64,000 bases of DNA from an uncultured SAR116 cluster alpha proteobacterium (GCA_902517815.1 CABYED010000004.1:62001-126000), one strand, 5' to 3'; counted from the first letter of the stretch, positions 52,097 to 63,389 are shown. Notes: generated from the letters alone by a model not told the origin. Translations and numbers: made by a program.

Positions 52097-53338
52097 ATGG
52101 ATACAAGTATTGATATAGATCAAAAAAATGTAGTCGATCTTAAATCAAAGTCTAAGGTTAAACCTAATTTCAATTGGGAAGATCCTCTCTTATTAGATTC
52201 TTTGATTTCTGAAGAAGAAGCTCTAATTAAATCAACTGCTCACGAATATGCTCAAGCCAAACTTTTACCAAGAGTAGAGGAAGCATTTTTAGAAGAAAAA
52301 ACTGATAAAAAAATCTTTAAGGAAATGGGAGAACTTGGTTTGTTGGGAATTACTATTCCAGAAAAGTATGGTTGTGCTGGTGCTTCATACGTATCCTATG
52401 GATTAGTAGCTAAAGAGGTAGAAAGAGTTGACTCAGGTTACAGATCAATGATGTCTGTTCAATCTTCTTTAGTGATGCATCCAATTTACTCTTACGGTAG
52501 CGAAGAACAAAGACAAAAGTATTTACCAGGTTTGGCTTCAGGTGATCTTATTGGTTGTTTTGGATTGACTGAACCTGATGCTGGATCAGATCCCAGCTCT
52601 ATGAAAACTACAGCAATAAAAGTTAAAGGTGGATACTCTTTATCTGGTTCAAAAATGTGGATTTCTAATTCTCCAATAGCTGACGTTTTTGTTGTTTGGG
52701 CTAAGTCTAAAGAACATGGTGACGCCATTAAAGGATTTATACTTGAAAAACAAATGAAAGGTTTAAGTGCACCAAAAATAAAAGGAAAATTATCATTAAG
52801 AGCGTCTATAACTGGTGAGATAGTTATGGACAATGTCTTTGTTCCAGATGAAAATCTATTGCCAAATATTACTGGTCTAAAAGGTCCATTTGGCTGTTTG
52901 AATAGAGCTAGATATGGCATAGCTTGGGGAGTGATGGGGGCTGCTGAAGACTGTTGGCACAGAGCTCGCCAGTATACATTAGATAGAAAACAATTTGGTA
53001 AACCATTGGCGGCCACACAGTTAATTCAAAAAAAACTAGCTGATATGCAGACTGAAATCACATTAGGTTTAAGTGCTGCACTTCAAGTTGGCAGGTTATT
53101 TGATCAAGGCAATTTAGCACCGGAAGCCATTTCACTCATTAAAAGAAACAACTGTGGAAAAGCTCTTGAAATTGCTAGACTTTCAAGAGATATGCATGGT
53201 GGGAACGGTATTCATGCTGAATATCAGGTTATGCGACATTTGATGAATTTGGAGACTGTTAATACCTATGAAGGTACTCATGATGTTCACGCATTAATCC
53301 TTGGTCGAGCGCAAACCGGAATCCAAGCTTTTTTTTAA
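52097..53338 (+). CDS. gcdH: Glutaryl-CoA dehydrogenase (acyl-CoA dehydrogenase family)
   Basis: 413 residues. [35 protein letters not shown] and [17 protein letters not shown] match glutaryl-CoA dehydrogenase, as do [17 protein letters not shown] and the catalytic Glu in [11 protein letters not shown]. Normal length. It oxidises and decarboxylates glutaryl-CoA to crotonyl-CoA, feeding lysine, tryptophan and benzoyl-type breakdown into beta-oxidation; no glutaryl-CoA transferase is adjacent. Its last bases overlap a small convergent ORF. Confidence 0.93.
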   Translation: MDTSIDIDQKNVVDLKSKSKVKPNFNWEDPLLLDSLISEEEALIKSTAHEYAQAKLLPRVEEAFLEEKTDKKIFKEMGELGLLGITIPEKYGCAGASYVSYGLVAKEVERVDSGYRSMMSVQSSLVMHPIYSYGSEEQRQKYLPGLASGDLIGCFGLTEPDAGSDPSSMKTTAIKVKGGYSLSGSKMWISNSPIADVFVVWAKSKEHGDAIKGFILEKQMKGLSAPKIKGKLSLRASITGEIVMDNVFVPDENLLPNITGLKGPFGCLNRARYGIAWGVMGAAEDCWHRARQYTLDRKQFGKPLAATQLIQKKLADMQTEITLGLSAALQVGRLFDQGNLAPEAISLIKRNNCGKALEIARLSRDMHGGNGIHAEYQVMRHLMNLETVNTYEGTHDVHALILGRAQTGIQAFF

Positions 53339-53550
53339 ACATAAATTTTATGTTTGTTAAAAAGAAAATAATCTTTAATGACAGTAACCGGAATTGTTTT
53401 TAGCACTTGAAATTTCGTATCTTCGAATTTTATTTCCATGTTTATTTTGACATAAGAAACTACCTCTTTATCAAAATAACTAATTATTTTTGCTTTTGAT
53501 CTAGTTTTTAAGCAGATTAATGGACTATTAATTTTATTATCGTTACTCAT
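53335..53550 (-). CDS. Small hypothetical protein
   Basis: 71 residues: a beta-rich pattern ([41 protein letters not shown]). The frame occupies the gap between glutaryl-CoA dehydrogenase and the cyclase without overlapping a gene (four bases at the stop). There is no clear ribosome site in front of ATG 53550. No family is recognised. Coding status is uncertain. Confidence 0.4.
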   Translation of the reverse strand: MSNDNKINSPLICLKTRSKAKIISYFDKEVVSYVKINMEIKFEDTKFQVLKTIPVTVIKDYFLFNKHKIYV

Positions 53551-53654
53551 AAAGTTTTACTTCTATTGTTAAAAAAAATTCGTAACATAATAGATGAGTG
53601 TTATATTAATTATCATTCACGAAATGAGATTAAATTATAATTTAGTAAAGTTTT

Positions 53655-55397
53655 ATGTCTGAAGTTAAAAGAAGATTAGCAACTATCTTAGCAACTGACT
53701 GTGTTGATTTCAGTAAGCATATGGAATCCCAAGAAGAAAAAACACTAAGCAGTTTAAAAGAATGTAGAGAGATCATTGATCCAATAATAAATAAATTTTC
53801 TGGTAGAATTTTCCATACTGCTGGTGACTCAATAATAGCTGAATTTGATAGTCCAGTGGGAGCCACAAAAGCGGGTGTTGAATTTCAAAAATCTATTAAA
53901 GATAGGAATTTAACAGATGATAAAAATCCTAAGTTATCTTGGAGAGTAGGGATCCATTTAGATGATATCATAATTGAAGGTGATAACATTTATGGAAATG
54001 GTGTAAATATAGCTGCTCGTCTTGAGAGTCAATCACCAGTAGGAGAAATTTTAATTTCAGATGTAGTAAGGCAGCAAATTTATAATAAAATTGAAGAGAC
54101 TATTCATCCTCTAGGTAAAATTGAGTTGAAAAATATTTCAAATAATTTCGAAGTTTTTTCTTTACTTGGTGATGGAAAAAGTAAAATAAAAAATATCTCA
54201 AATAAAAATCTTAATAAAAAACCAAAATTTGCAATTTTACCTTTTGCGAATACCAGTAAAGATGAGGATAGTGGTTTCTTGGTAGATGGCATTGTTGAGG
54301 ATTTAATTACAGAATTTTCTATGATGCGTGAATTCGAAATCCTTTCAAGACAAACAACCGTTAATTTCAAAGATGAAAATCAAGACATAAAAGAATTTTC
54401 AAAGAAATTCGATTTAGATTTTATTGTAACAGGAGGCATCCGTGCTTCTGGTAAAAGAGTAAGAATAAGTATCGAATTAAGTGATGCGAAAGATGATAGT
54501 ATTATCTGGAGTAACAAATATGACAGGGTTCTTGAAGATATTTTTGATTTACAGGACGAAATAGTTAGAAAAATTTCAATCGCTCTACTAGGAGAGATTG
54601 AAATTAGTTCGTTGCAAAGATCAAAAAGAAAGCCTACTGAGAATATAAGTTCATATGAATATTTATTAAGAGGGAAAGAAAATCATCATAAATTTACAAA
54701 AGAAGCTTGTCAGGAGGCATTAAAAAACTTCGACAAGGCCATTGAAGCAGATGCTAATAATGCTCAGGCATATGCTTGGAAATGTTGTACTCTGGGCCAA
54801 GCAATGTTTAGGGGTTTTTCAGATCAGAAACCTGAAGAAATTTTTGCAGAAGCTAAACAAAATATAGATAAAGCTCTAGAATTAAATGAGAATGATTTTG
54901 AGTGTCATAGAATGTTATCTGCAGTTTACTTAAGTAATCATGATTATGTTTTGGCTGAAGATCATGGAAAAAAAGCATTTAATATGGTTCCAAACGATCC
55001 AAGAGTGCTATCTGGATATGGTGAAGTTTTAGTAAGAACAGGAAAGGTTGATAAAGGTTTAGAATTACTTAATAAAGCATATGAGCTTGACCCAATTCCT
55101 CAAGGTCAGTCATCATCAGATAACAGAGTAAAAGACTTAGTTCTTGGTTATTTTTTTGCAGAGGATTTTAATAAAGTAGTTGAATTAAGTTTTGATATAA
55201 GTGTGATGGACCTAAGATCTATTGCTTTAATACTATATTCAAGGTCGCAATTAAAACAAGATTTAGAAATGAGTAAAGAATATAAAGTTTTAAAAAGTGA
55301 GTTTGAAAAAACTGATTGGGACCAAGCTGTAGATAGATTTCATATTCAAGATGAGGTTATAAAGAGTGAGTTATTAAGTTTCATTAAAAAAATTTAA
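53655..55397 (+). CDS. Class III adenylate/guanylate cyclase with TPR region
   Basis: 580 residues. Residues 1-170 form the cyclase domain: ILATDCVDFSKHM (first metal Asp), FHTAGDSIIAEF (second Asp), GIHLDDIIIEGDNIYGNGVN with the conserved Asn-x-x-x-Arg later in VNIAARLES. A middle region (FAILPFANTSKDEDSGFLVD, then EFEILSRQTT) resembles the FlgO-like domain, and the C-terminal half has several TPR-like helical repeats (NAQAYAWKCCTLG, NDFECHRMLSAVYL, NDPRVLSGYGEVL). A signalling enzyme with a protein-binding tail; no TM segment is seen. It ends in a TTAA stop overlap with the next gene. Confidence 0.87.
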   Translation: MSEVKRRLATILATDCVDFSKHMESQEEKTLSSLKECREIIDPIINKFSGRIFHTAGDSIIAEFDSPVGATKAGVEFQKSIKDRNLTDDKNPKLSWRVGIHLDDIIIEGDNIYGNGVNIAARLESQSPVGEILISDVVRQQIYNKIEETIHPLGKIELKNISNNFEVFSLLGDGKSKIKNISNKNLNKKPKFAILPFANTSKDEDSGFLVDGIVEDLITEFSMMREFEILSRQTTVNFKDENQDIKEFSKKFDLDFIVTGGIRASGKRVRISIELSDAKDDSIIWSNKYDRVLEDIFDLQDEIVRKISIALLGEIEISSLQRSKRKPTENISSYEYLLRGKENHHKFTKEACQEALKNFDKAIEADANNAQAYAWKCCTLGQAMFRGFSDQKPEEIFAEAKQNIDKALELNENDFECHRMLSAVYLSNHDYVLAEDHGKKAFNMVPNDPRVLSGYGEVLVRTGKVDKGLELLNKAYELDPIPQGQSSSDNRVKDLVLGYFFAEDFNKVVELSFDISVMDLRSIALILYSRSQLKQDLEMSKEYKVLKSEFEKTDWDQAVDRFHIQDEVIKSELLSFIKKI

Positions 55398-57211
55398 TTA
55401 TCATTTGCATATTTTTGTGCTGCAATTCTAAATAGGGCGTTACTTGCACCATATCCTTTATAATCATTTATTCTCTGCACAAACTCAAAGAAAAAATTAT
55501 CATTAAATACTGGAGTATAAATTTGTAGAAATGATCCACTATCATCTTCATCATATAAAATATTAAGCCTTTCAAGCTCTTTACAAAATTCATAATCCAA
55601 ACCAAATCTTGCTTCAATATCATCATAATAATTTTTAGAAATCTTAAGAAATTCTTGTCCTTGATTATTTAATTTTTTTACAAGTTCAATTAAATTATTT
55701 GTACTTAAAGCTACGTGTTGAATTCCTGAGCCTTGTTTATTTTCTAAAAACTTTCCAGCTATTGTATTTTTATTGTCAGCTCCATTAATTGTCATTCGAA
55801 AAGTTTGTTCTTCGTTTTCAATAATTTGACTTTTAGTTATTCCTGATGGATCAATGATATCAAATATAGGTGATTTTTTTGTTCCTAATAGTGTTGTGTA
55901 AGAAAGTAAAGCTGATGACATTTCATCTTGATGGAGTGTTTGAGCAATATGATCAATTTTTAAATCAAATTCATTACTTAAATTTTTTTCTTGAAGATTG
56001 AATTCTTTTTTCCAAACATTCGAGCTATTATGATCAACTATGTAAATTGAACCATCAATATTATTTATAACATCCATAGACTGATTACTGTCTTTTCTAA
56101 CAAAATCTATGTCTAGTGACTTTGCATTGTGCAGTAAGGATTTTATATCATTCACTTTTATTCCAAACGCATACAGTGAAGGACCTTGCTTTCTTCCTTC
56201 TTTTACAAGAATTGTATTTTCATAATTTAATATTATTTTCACATCATCAAATATAAATAACTTTATTGATTTTGATTTATGTTTTCCAATCTCCTTGAAT
56301 CCCAACATTATTAAAAAATTTTCTAAGAGTTCCAAATTTTTTTCTTCTAAAGCAAATTCAATAAATTCTATATTATGAATTATTGTAGTATTTTTCTTTT
56401 TTTTATCAGTTTCATTTATAAGAGAAATCAATGATCTTTTGCCATCTTTAGCAATTAATTCTCTTGGACCTGATCTATAATTATCATTGAAAATTTCTAA
56501 AGAAAGATATCCGTCGTAACCAGTTTGATTTAAATAAGTCATAAAATCAGTTATTGGTAAATCGCCTTGTCCGGGCATATTTCGAAAATGTCGGCTCCAG
56601 TAAAGTAAGTCCATTTCGTAATAGGGTGCATCTGCTAATTGAACTATAAATATCTTCTCTGCTGGTATAGATGAGATTGATTTCAAATCTATTTTTTTTG
56701 AAAGAGTATGAAAAGAGTCCAATATTATTCCTACATTTTTATGATTAGCTCTTCTTACAATTTCCCAGGCATCTCTATGATCATTTACATATTTCCCCCA
56801 AGCTAAAGCTTCATATCCAATTTTTATGGATCTTTCTTTAGCAATTTCCCCTAATTCATAAAAATCATCTGCTGCTCTATCTATTCCACCTAAAGATATG
56901 TTTGAAGTATTTGAACAAATTAAAACAAGGTCTGTTTCAAGTTCTTGCATTATATCAAATTTTCTTTTGGCTCTATCAAACGCTCTTATTCTATGATTAT
57001 CAGGCATTCCTTCAAAGTCTCTAAATGGTTGAAATAAAGTTATTTCAAGACCACTATCTTTCACTATTTTTGTTACTTCTTTAGGAGACAAATTATTTGT
57101 TAGGAAATCATTTTCAAAAATTTCTACACCGTCAAAACCAGCATTTGCAACAGCTATTATCTTTTCTTTTAATGTTCCATTTATTGAGACTGTAGCAATT
57201 GAGGTTTTCAT
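55394..57211 (-). CDS. QuiC-like fusion: sugar-isomerase TIM barrel plus HPPD-like domain (3-dehydroshikimate dehydratase family)
   Basis: 605 residues. Residues 1-270 are an AP-endonuclease-2/xylose-isomerase-like barrel (FDGVEIFENDFL, GYEALAWGKYVNDH, GIILDSFHTLSK, QLADAPYYEMDLLYWSRHFR). Residues about 285-605 resemble 4-hydroxyphenylpyruvate dioxygenase (VNDIKSL, KIDHIAQTLHQDEM, QHVALSTNNLIE). This layout matches bacterial 3-dehydroshikimate dehydratases (QuiC1/DSD), which make protocatechuate from quinate/shikimate. The C-terminal domain usually has no separate HPPD activity. It is divergent from the GntR regulator at 57298. Confidence 0.85.
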   Translation of the reverse strand: MKTSIATVSINGTLKEKIIAVANAGFDGVEIFENDFLTNNLSPKEVTKIVKDSGLEITLFQPFRDFEGMPDNHRIRAFDRAKRKFDIMQELETDLVLICSNTSNISLGGIDRAADDFYELGEIAKERSIKIGYEALAWGKYVNDHRDAWEIVRRANHKNVGIILDSFHTLSKKIDLKSISSIPAEKIFIVQLADAPYYEMDLLYWSRHFRNMPGQGDLPITDFMTYLNQTGYDGYLSLEIFNDNYRSGPRELIAKDGKRSLISLINETDKKKKNTTIIHNIEFIEFALEEKNLELLENFLIMLGFKEIGKHKSKSIKLFIFDDVKIILNYENTILVKEGRKQGPSLYAFGIKVNDIKSLLHNAKSLDIDFVRKDSNQSMDVINNIDGSIYIVDHNSSNVWKKEFNLQEKNLSNEFDLKIDHIAQTLHQDEMSSALLSYTTLLGTKKSPIFDIIDPSGITKSQIIENEEQTFRMTINGADNKNTIAGKFLENKQGSGIQHVALSTNNLIELVKKLNNQGQEFLKISKNYYDDIEARFGLDYEFCKELERLNILYDEDDSGSFLQIYTPVFNDNFFFEFVQRINDYKGYGASNALFRIAAQKYANDN

Positions 57212-57224
57212 TTGAAATTACCAA

Positions 57225-57260
57225 AATATATGATATTTTATATAATATATGATATTTTTA
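57225..57260. promoter_or_regulatory. Tandem operator-like repeats between QuiC-like gene and GntR gene
   Basis: AATATATGATATTTTA occurs at 57225-57240 and again at 57244-57259, spaced 19 bases, near two helical turns. They lie in the 86-base gap between divergent genes, so the GntR protein at 57298 is the probable ligand-controlled user. Confidence 0.5.
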
Positions 57261-57297
57261 GAATTGACAATAATAAGTTTATATTGAGTTTTATTTT

Positions 57298-57951
57298 ATG
57301 ATTGATAGTTATAAAACTGTTGGTGAAAATACTTATGAAATAATAAAAAAAGATATCATTTTTGGTAATTTAAAACCTTTAAAAAAATTAAAACTTAATG
57401 AATTAAAAAATAATTATAAAACTAGTATTTCAACTTTAAGAGAAATTTTAAATAGATTGTCTGGTGATGGCTTTGTTATTTATGAAGAACAAAAAGGATT
57501 TTATGTTTCACCAGTTTCTAAATCTGATTTAAAAGAAATAGCAAATCTAAGAATTTTAATTGAAAGTCACGCATTAAAATATTCTCTAGAAAACTCAAAT
57601 CCCGATTGGGAAGGATCTTTACTTGCAGCACACCACAAATTAAATCTTTATGAAAATAAATTACTAAAAAACAAAACTGAAGAAAGAAGTAATTGGAAAA
57701 GATATGATAGTGAATTTCATCAAACATTAGTAAGAAATTGTAATTCAAAGAACTTAATTGAACTTCACAAATTAATTTTTGATAAATATCTAAGATATCA
57801 ATTATTAGTATTAACTTTTAGGGGGAGTGGTTCGATTGAGGAACATAAAAAACTATTGGATTACAGTCTTGAAAGAAATTTTAAAAAGGCACAAATAGTA
57901 TTAGAGGAGCATATTCAAAATGGTATTACTCACGCGAATAAAAGTTTTTAA
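57298..57951 (+). CDS. GntR-family regulator, FCD type
   Basis: 217 residues. The N-terminal winged HTH (YEIIKKDIIFGNLKPLKKLKL, SISTLREILNRLSGDGFVIY, EEQKGFYVSPVS) is followed by an FCD ligand-binding domain (DLKEIANLRILIESHALKYS, with helices carrying Asp/His in RYDSEFHQTLV and SLEEHIQNGITHA-like stretches). It probably represses the divergent QuiC-like gene in response to an organic acid. The terminator side runs into the convergent hydantoinase gene, 11 bases away. Confidence 0.9.
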   Translation: MIDSYKTVGENTYEIIKKDIIFGNLKPLKKLKLNELKNNYKTSISTLREILNRLSGDGFVIYEEQKGFYVSPVSKSDLKEIANLRILIESHALKYSLENSNPDWEGSLLAAHHKLNLYENKLLKNKTEERSNWKRYDSEFHQTLVRNCNSKNLIELHKLIFDKYLRYQLLVLTFRGSGSIEEHKKLLDYSLERNFKKAQIVLEEHIQNGITHANKSF

Positions 57952-57962
57952 GTATCTATAAA

Positions 57963-60900
57963 TTATTTTTCACCAAAACCACCACCACCAGGTGTTTGCA
58001 TTACAAATAAGTCGTTCGGTTCAACTTCACAACTATCGTTACCATTCAAGTTTAAAATTTTACCGTCAGTTCTTTCAAGCCATTCTTTACCGCAATCTCC
58101 TGGACTACCTCCATTCAAACCAAATGGTTTCACTCTCCTATGTGAACATAATGTTGTTACTGTCATTGGCTCTAAAAATCTAAGTTTTCTGGTTACACCA
58201 TCCCCTCCATTAAATTTACCTTTTCCACCAGAATTTTTTCTTATTGAAAATTCTTCAAGTCTTACTGGAAAACGAGTTTCTAACACCTCAGGATCCGTGC
58301 TTCTAGTATTAGTCATATGAGTTTGAATAGCTGACGTTCCATGAAAGTCAGGACCAGCACCAGTTCCACCACAAATAGTTTCATAATTTTGTATTGTGTC
58401 ATTTCCCCAGATAAAATTATTCATAGTTGCTTGACTACCAGCAATCACACCTAATGCTCCAAATAATGCGTTGCATGTCAATTGACTTACTTCTGTATTA
58501 CCGGCAATCACTGCAGAAGGATACTTTGCATTTATCATTGAATTATTTGGTATAATAATTTTAATTGGTTTAAAACATCCCTCATTAAGTGGAATATTAT
58601 TTCCAACTAATGTTCTAAATACATATAATATTACAGCATAACATACTGCCATTGGGGCATTATAATTGAAAGGATTTTTTGGAGCTGTGCCTGTAAAATC
58701 AATAATAGCCTCACGATTTTTCTTATCAATTTTTACATTAACTCTAATAAACTCACCATTATCAAGTTCATACTCATATTCACCTTGTTTTAAATTAACT
58801 ATGGCATTTCGTATACTTTCTTCTGCATTATCTTGTACATGATTCATGTAGGCGTGCACAGTTTCAATACCAAATTGGTCAATCATTGAATTAATTTCAT
58901 TAATACCTGTTTTGTTTGCTGCAACTTGAGCTGCAAGATCTGCCATATTATGTTCAACATTTCGACATGGATACTTACCTGATGATAAGATTTTTCTCAT
59001 TTCTTGCTCACGAAATATACCTTTATCAAACAATTTAAAATTATCAATCAAGACACCTTCTTCTTCAATATGTTTTGAGTCTGGTGGACCAGAACCTGGT
59101 GTTTTACCTCCTATGTCGGCATGATGGCCACGAGAGGCAACAAAAAATATAATTTCTTTTCCATTTTTATCAAAAACTGGAGTTATCACCGTTACATCAG
59201 GAAGATGTGTTCCACCATTAAACGGGGCGTTGAGCACAAAAACATCATCTGGATAAATATTATCTTTGTTTAACCTAACTACTGTTTTTATTGCCTCTGA
59301 CATAGATCCTAAATGAACTGGAACATGAGGGGCATTGGCAACTAAAGATCCTTCATTATTAAAAAGAGCACATGAAAAATCTAATCTTTCTTTTATATTC
59401 ACTGAATAAGCAGTGTTTGCTAACGTTGCACCCATTTGTTCTGCAATATTCATAAAAAGATTGTTAAATACTTCAAGCATTACAACATCTACAGATGTTC
59501 CTATTCCTTTTTGAAGTTTCTTTTCTTCTACTCTAGATAAGATTAAATTATAATGCTTGTCTAAAGTTCCAGACCAACCATCATCAATTATGTTAGTACC
59601 TGTTGCTTCTACAATAATAGCTGGACCTGAAATATTCTGTCCAATTATTAATTCACACCTTTTATAGATTGGTGTATTAATTTCTGAGCCATTTACATAC
59701 ATTTTTTTGAATGCAATAGGATTTGCCTTTGTAGTTGATGTGTTAGGATTTAAAAAATCATAGTTTTCTGTTTTTTTACCTACTGCCTCAACAGTTAGCA
59801 TTTCAATAATTATTTCTCTATCTTGAACAAAAAAACCAAAGCGTTTTTTATGTTCTTGTTCAAAAGATTTTCTCATATTTTCAGGTGTATCAAATTTGAT
59901 TTCTAAATTTTGATGTGAACCTTTATAATGCAAAAAAGCATTTTTTAAGAGAATAATTGAAGCATCAGAAATATCTTGATCATTTAGATCTTTTTTTGCT
60001 TGTGAAGATAAGATTTCAATTAAGTTTTCAGCGTCTAGAATATTTGTGATATTTTTTTCAAAATGACCTTCCCTAATACTTCTAATTTCAGCAAGACCCA
60101 TTCCGTAAGCAGATAAAACCCCAGCATATGGATGAATCATAACATTTGAAATGCCAAGAGAATCAGCTACATTACATGCATGTTGTCCTCCTGCGCCTCC
60201 AAAGCAATTCAATATATAATTTGTAACATCATATCCTTTTTGAATTGATATTTTTTTTATTGCATTAGCCATATTCTCGACAGCTATTTTTAAAAAACCT
60301 TCAGCCATTTTAAAGATATCCATCATCGGTTCATTTTTTTCTTTAGAAATTATATCTGACAAATCCAAAAACTTTTTCTTTACAATTTCAAAATTTAAAG
60401 GTTTATCGCCAGTTTTACCAAAAACTTTTGGGAAAAAATCTGGATTTAATTTACCTAATAAGACATTGCAATCAGTTACTGTTAAAGGTCCACCTCTTCC
60501 ATATGATGCTGGGCCAGGAATTGCTCCAGCGCTCTCCGGGCCAACTTGAAATCTACCATCTTTATAGAAAAGAATTGAGCCACCACCTGCTGCCACAGTA
60601 TTAATCTGCATCATAGGAGCTCTAATTCTTACACCTGCTAATTCTGTTTCAAACGATCTTTCAAACTCACCAGCAAAATGGCATACATCTGTAGAGGTTC
60701 CACCCATATCAAATCCAATTAATTTATTAAATCCCGCTTGCTTTCCGGTTTGTGTCATACTCACAACTCCTCCAGCTGGGCCAGATAATAAAGCATCTTT
60801 ACCTTGGAAAAGATTGGCGTCTGTTAGACCTCCATTGGATTGCATAAACATTAATTGAGTAGATTTAGTGTCTTTAAGTTCTTCTGAAACTTGATTTACG

Positions 60901-61562
60901 TAACGTCTAAGGATTGGAGATAAATACGCATCAACTACGGTGGTATCGCCTCTACCAACTAATTTAATTAGTGGAGATACTTTATGACTTACTGAAATTT
61001 GATTAAAATTTTCTTCTTTTGCAATTTTTTCAATTTTATTTTCATGATCGGGATTTATATATGAATGCATAAAAGCAATAGCTACACTATTTATACCATC
61101 TGATTTTGCTTTGATTAGTGAATTACGTACTTCTTCCTCATTTAATTTAGTAACTACTTCACCTTTCTCGTTTAATCTTTCTGATACTTCTACTACTCTT
61201 TCGTATAACAACTCTGGTAATTTGATATTTAGATCAAACAAAAGAGGTCTATTTTGATAACCAATTCTTAATAAGTCTCCAAAGCCTTTTGTAATAAGTA
61301 GAAGAGTTCTGTCACCTTTTCTTTCAAGTAGGGCATTAGTTGCAACGGTTGTACCCATTTTTACTGAAGAAATAATATCTGTAGGAATTTTGTCATCTTT
61401 TTTGAGCTCAAGAATTCTCCTTATACCTTCAACTGCAGCATCTTTGTAAGCGTCAGAGTTCTCAGATAAAAGCTTATCAATTATTATTTTGCCATCAGGT
61501 TTTTTTGCTACTATATCGGTGAATGTACCACCTCTATCTATCAAAAATTGCCACATATTCAT
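57963..61562 (-). CDS. Hydantoinase/5-oxoprolinase, HyuA-HyuB fusion
   Basis: 1199 residues. The N-terminal HyuA half begins [20 protein letters not shown], with [15 protein letters not shown] and [13 protein letters not shown] (nucleotide-binding motif); the C-terminal HyuB half starts about residue 690 with [19 protein letters not shown] and contains [20 protein letters not shown] and [10 protein letters not shown]. The size equals full-length 5-oxoprolinases, in which both halves are fused. It hydrolyses 5-oxoproline or hydantoin with ATP. It precedes the DenD-like gene on the same strand (27-base gap between them). Confidence 0.93.
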   Translation of the reverse strand: MNMWQFLIDRGGTFTDIVAKKPDGKIIIDKLLSENSDAYKDAAVEGIRRILELKKDDKIPTDIISSVKMGTTVATNALLERKGDRTLLLITKGFGDLLRIGYQNRPLLFDLNIKLPELLYERVVEVSERLNEKGEVVTKLNEEEVRNSLIKAKSDGINSVAIAFMHSYINPDHENKIEKIAKEENFNQISVSHKVSPLIKLVGRGDTTVVDAYLSPILRRYVNQVSEELKDTKSTQLMFMQSNGGLTDANLFQGKDALLSGPAGGVVSMTQTGKQAGFNKLIGFDMGGTSTDVCHFAGEFERSFETELAGVRIRAPMMQINTVAAGGGSILFYKDGRFQVGPESAGAIPGPASYGRGGPLTVTDCNVLLGKLNPDFFPKVFGKTGDKPLNFEIVKKKFLDLSDIISKEKNEPMMDIFKMAEGFLKIAVENMANAIKKISIQKGYDVTNYILNCFGGAGGQHACNVADSLGISNVMIHPYAGVLSAYGMGLAEIRSIREGHFEKNITNILDAENLIEILSSQAKKDLNDQDISDASIILLKNAFLHYKGSHQNLEIKFDTPENMRKSFEQEHKKRFGFFVQDREIIIEMLTVEAVGKKTENYDFLNPNTSTTKANPIAFKKMYVNGSEINTPIYKRCELIIGQNISGPAIIVEATGTNIIDDGWSGTLDKHYNLILSRVEEKKLQKGIGTSVDVVMLEVFNNLFMNIAEQMGATLANTAYSVNIKERLDFSCALFNNEGSLVANAPHVPVHLGSMSEAIKTVVRLNKDNIYPDDVFVLNAPFNGGTHLPDVTVITPVFDKNGKEIIFFVASRGHHADIGGKTPGSGPPDSKHIEEEGVLIDNFKLFDKGIFREQEMRKILSSGKYPCRNVEHNMADLAAQVAANKTGINEINSMIDQFGIETVHAYMNHVQDNAEESIRNAIVNLKQGEYEYELDNGEFIRVNVKIDKKNREAIIDFTGTAPKNPFNYNAPMAVCYAVILYVFRTLVGNNIPLNEGCFKPIKIIIPNNSMINAKYPSAVIAGNTEVSQLTCNALFGALGVIAGSQATMNNFIWGNDTIQNYETICGGTGAGPDFHGTSAIQTHMTNTRSTDPEVLETRFPVRLEEFSIRKNSGGKGKFNGGDGVTRKLRFLEPMTVTTLCSHRRVKPFGLNGGSPGDCGKEWLERTDGKILNLNGNDSCEVEPNDLFVMQTPGGGGFGEK

Positions 61563-61589
61563 TTGCCAGTATTATGTATATAAATAAGA

Positions 61590-62561
61590 TTATTTTTTTA
61601 AATCGTCTTCAATATAAGTTTTTATTATTTCATCAAAATTTGTTTCTGCTTTGAAACCCAGTTCAATGGATCTTTTTGTATCAAAATTTCTTGCCCATCC
61701 ACTTACTATTTTTTGTATTGTTGGGTCAGGTTGATGTTTAATAAGTTTTACAACATCACTACCAGCAACTCTCTCTAATGCGTCTATTTGTTCTTGAACG
61801 GTTACAGATAAACCAGGCATGTTTAATGTTATTCTATCATTTAATTTTGATGTATCAATTTCTGCAGCATGAACTAGAAAACCTGCGGCAGCTCTTGGTG
61901 TTGCATGCCAATGTCTTACATCAGGATTAACGGGGAGAATTGCTTCTTGACCATTTAAAGGCTCACGTATAATTCCAGAAAAGAAACCTGAAGCTGCAAG
62001 ATTAGGTTTGCCAGGTCTTACACAAATAGTTGGTAATCTTATTGATACACCATCAATCATTTTCTTTCTTGAGTAATCTGCTAACAATAACTCAGATATA
62101 GCTTTTTGGGCTCCATAAGATGTAAGAGGAGTTGTAAAAAAATCATCGGGTATCTTATCTGGGAATGGGGCGCCAAAAACTGCTATTGAGCTTGTAAAAA
62201 CTAATCTTGGGCAATAATTTTCTCCTTGATGTCTTATTGCTTCAAATAAACCCCAGCTTCCTTTTGCATTTATATCCCAACCTAAATCAAATTCCTGTTC
62301 AGCTTGTCCTGAGACTATAGCAGCCAAATGAAAAATTATATCTGGCTTAGATAAAATAAGATTTTTACTGACATCTATATCTGAAATATCACCTGATTTT
62401 GATTGTATTGGAATATTAGTATTATTAGGATAGGGGGCTTCTATGATATCAAACAATGTGATTTTACTGATTTTTTGATTATTTAATTTCTCTTTTTTTA
62501 ATAAGAGATTAAGCAGTTTTTGCCCAATCATCCCAGCTCCACCCATTATTAATATTTTCAT
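61590..62561 (-). CDS. denD: DenD-like NAD-dependent epimerase/dehydrogenase (D-erythronate dehydrogenase family)
   Basis: 323 residues. ILIMGGAGMIGQKLLNLLL is the NAD-binding motif, TSSIAVFGAPFP carries the Ser, and Tyr-x-x-x-Lys is YGAQK in TPLTSYGAQKAISE. HWHATPRAAAGFLVHAAE and LNMPGLSVTVQEQIDALE fit the DenD (NAD-dependent epimerase) group. DenD oxidises D-erythronate in the four-carbon acid sugar pathway; OtnI/DtnK partners are not in the window, so the substrate is an inference. Divergent from eda. Confidence 0.78.
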   Translation of the reverse strand: MKILIMGGAGMIGQKLLNLLLKKEKLNNQKISKITLFDIIEAPYPNNTNIPIQSKSGDISDIDVSKNLILSKPDIIFHLAAIVSGQAEQEFDLGWDINAKGSWGLFEAIRHQGENYCPRLVFTSSIAVFGAPFPDKIPDDFFTTPLTSYGAQKAISELLLADYSRKKMIDGVSIRLPTICVRPGKPNLAASGFFSGIIREPLNGQEAILPVNPDVRHWHATPRAAAGFLVHAAEIDTSKLNDRITLNMPGLSVTVQEQIDALERVAGSDVVKLIKHQPDPTIQKIVSGWARNFDTKRSIELGFKAETNFDEIIKTYIEDDLKK

Positions 62562-62655
62562 AAAACCCTCTTTATTAATTTATTGATTGAAGAATTTTGA
62601 ATAACAACATATTAAAATAGAAAGTAAAAATAAAAAATAAATTTTTGATAAATTG

Positions 62656-63276
62656 ATGCATAATTATATTAAATCTACTCTTTCAATGTCTCCTGTTATG
62701 CCTGTATTGACAATCAATAATATTGATAATGTTGAATATTTATTTGAGGCTCTAATCAACGGAAATCTTAAGGTAGTTGAAATCACTTTAAGAACGGATT
62801 GTGCCATAAAAGCAATAGAGATTGCGTCTAAAAAATTTCCTTCTTTGAAAATTGGAGCAGGTACAGTTTTAAACAATGAAGATTTAAATTCCGTAAAAGA
62901 TGCTGGAGCAAAATTTGCTGTTAGTCCTGGCTCTACAATTTCCCTTGCAACATATGCACTAGAAAAAGAATTTCCATTCCTGCCGGGAGTTTCAAACTCC
63001 AGTGATATTATGAATTTAATGAATTTAGATTATAAATTTTTTAAATTTTTTCCAGCACAAGCTGCAGGTGGTCTTGAATATCTTAAATCTTTAAGTGGGC
63101 CATTTCCTGAGATTTTGTTTTGCCCAACAGGTGGTATTAACCAAAATAACGCTCATGAATGGCTTAGTCAAAAGAATGTAATATGTGTAGGCGGTAGTTG
63201 GATAATTCCAGCTGAAAGCAGAAATTACAAAGAAATTACAAAAAGGGCTTTATTAGCAAGTAGTTTATCAAAATAA
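62656..63276 (+). CDS. eda: KDPG/KHG aldolase
   Basis: About 206 residues from ATG 62656 (a TTG one codon earlier is unlikely). VVEITLRTDCA holds the catalytic Glu, GAGTVLNNEDL is typical, FKFFPAQAAGG has the Schiff-base Lys, and FCPTGGINQNNAHEWL the phosphate site. It cleaves 2-keto-3-deoxy-6-phosphogluconate to pyruvate and glyceraldehyde-3-phosphate, the step after edd at 39393. It is 94 bases from the divergent DenD-like gene; the shared region may regulate both. Confidence 0.94.
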   Translation: MHNYIKSTLSMSPVMPVLTINNIDNVEYLFEALINGNLKVVEITLRTDCAIKAIEIASKKFPSLKIGAGTVLNNEDLNSVKDAGAKFAVSPGSTISLATYALEKEFPFLPGVSNSSDIMNLMNLDYKFFKFFPAQAAGGLEYLKSLSGPFPEILFCPTGGINQNNAHEWLSQKNVICVGGSWIIPAESRNYKEITKRALLASSLSK

Positions 63277-63389
63277 TTTCCTGCTTGTTCTAATAAATAA
63301 TAAATAAATTTTTTTGTAAAATATTTCGATTTGTCTATCATTATATTTAGGAATTAGTTTTAAGTGTTTTTAAAAACTTGGGGGAAGCA

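Noticed and set aside
52492-53016. 174-codon ORF antisense to glutaryl-CoA dehydrogenase
   Set aside because: It lies wholly inside a strongly conserved gene, in the mirrored frame, and has no domain or ribosome site.
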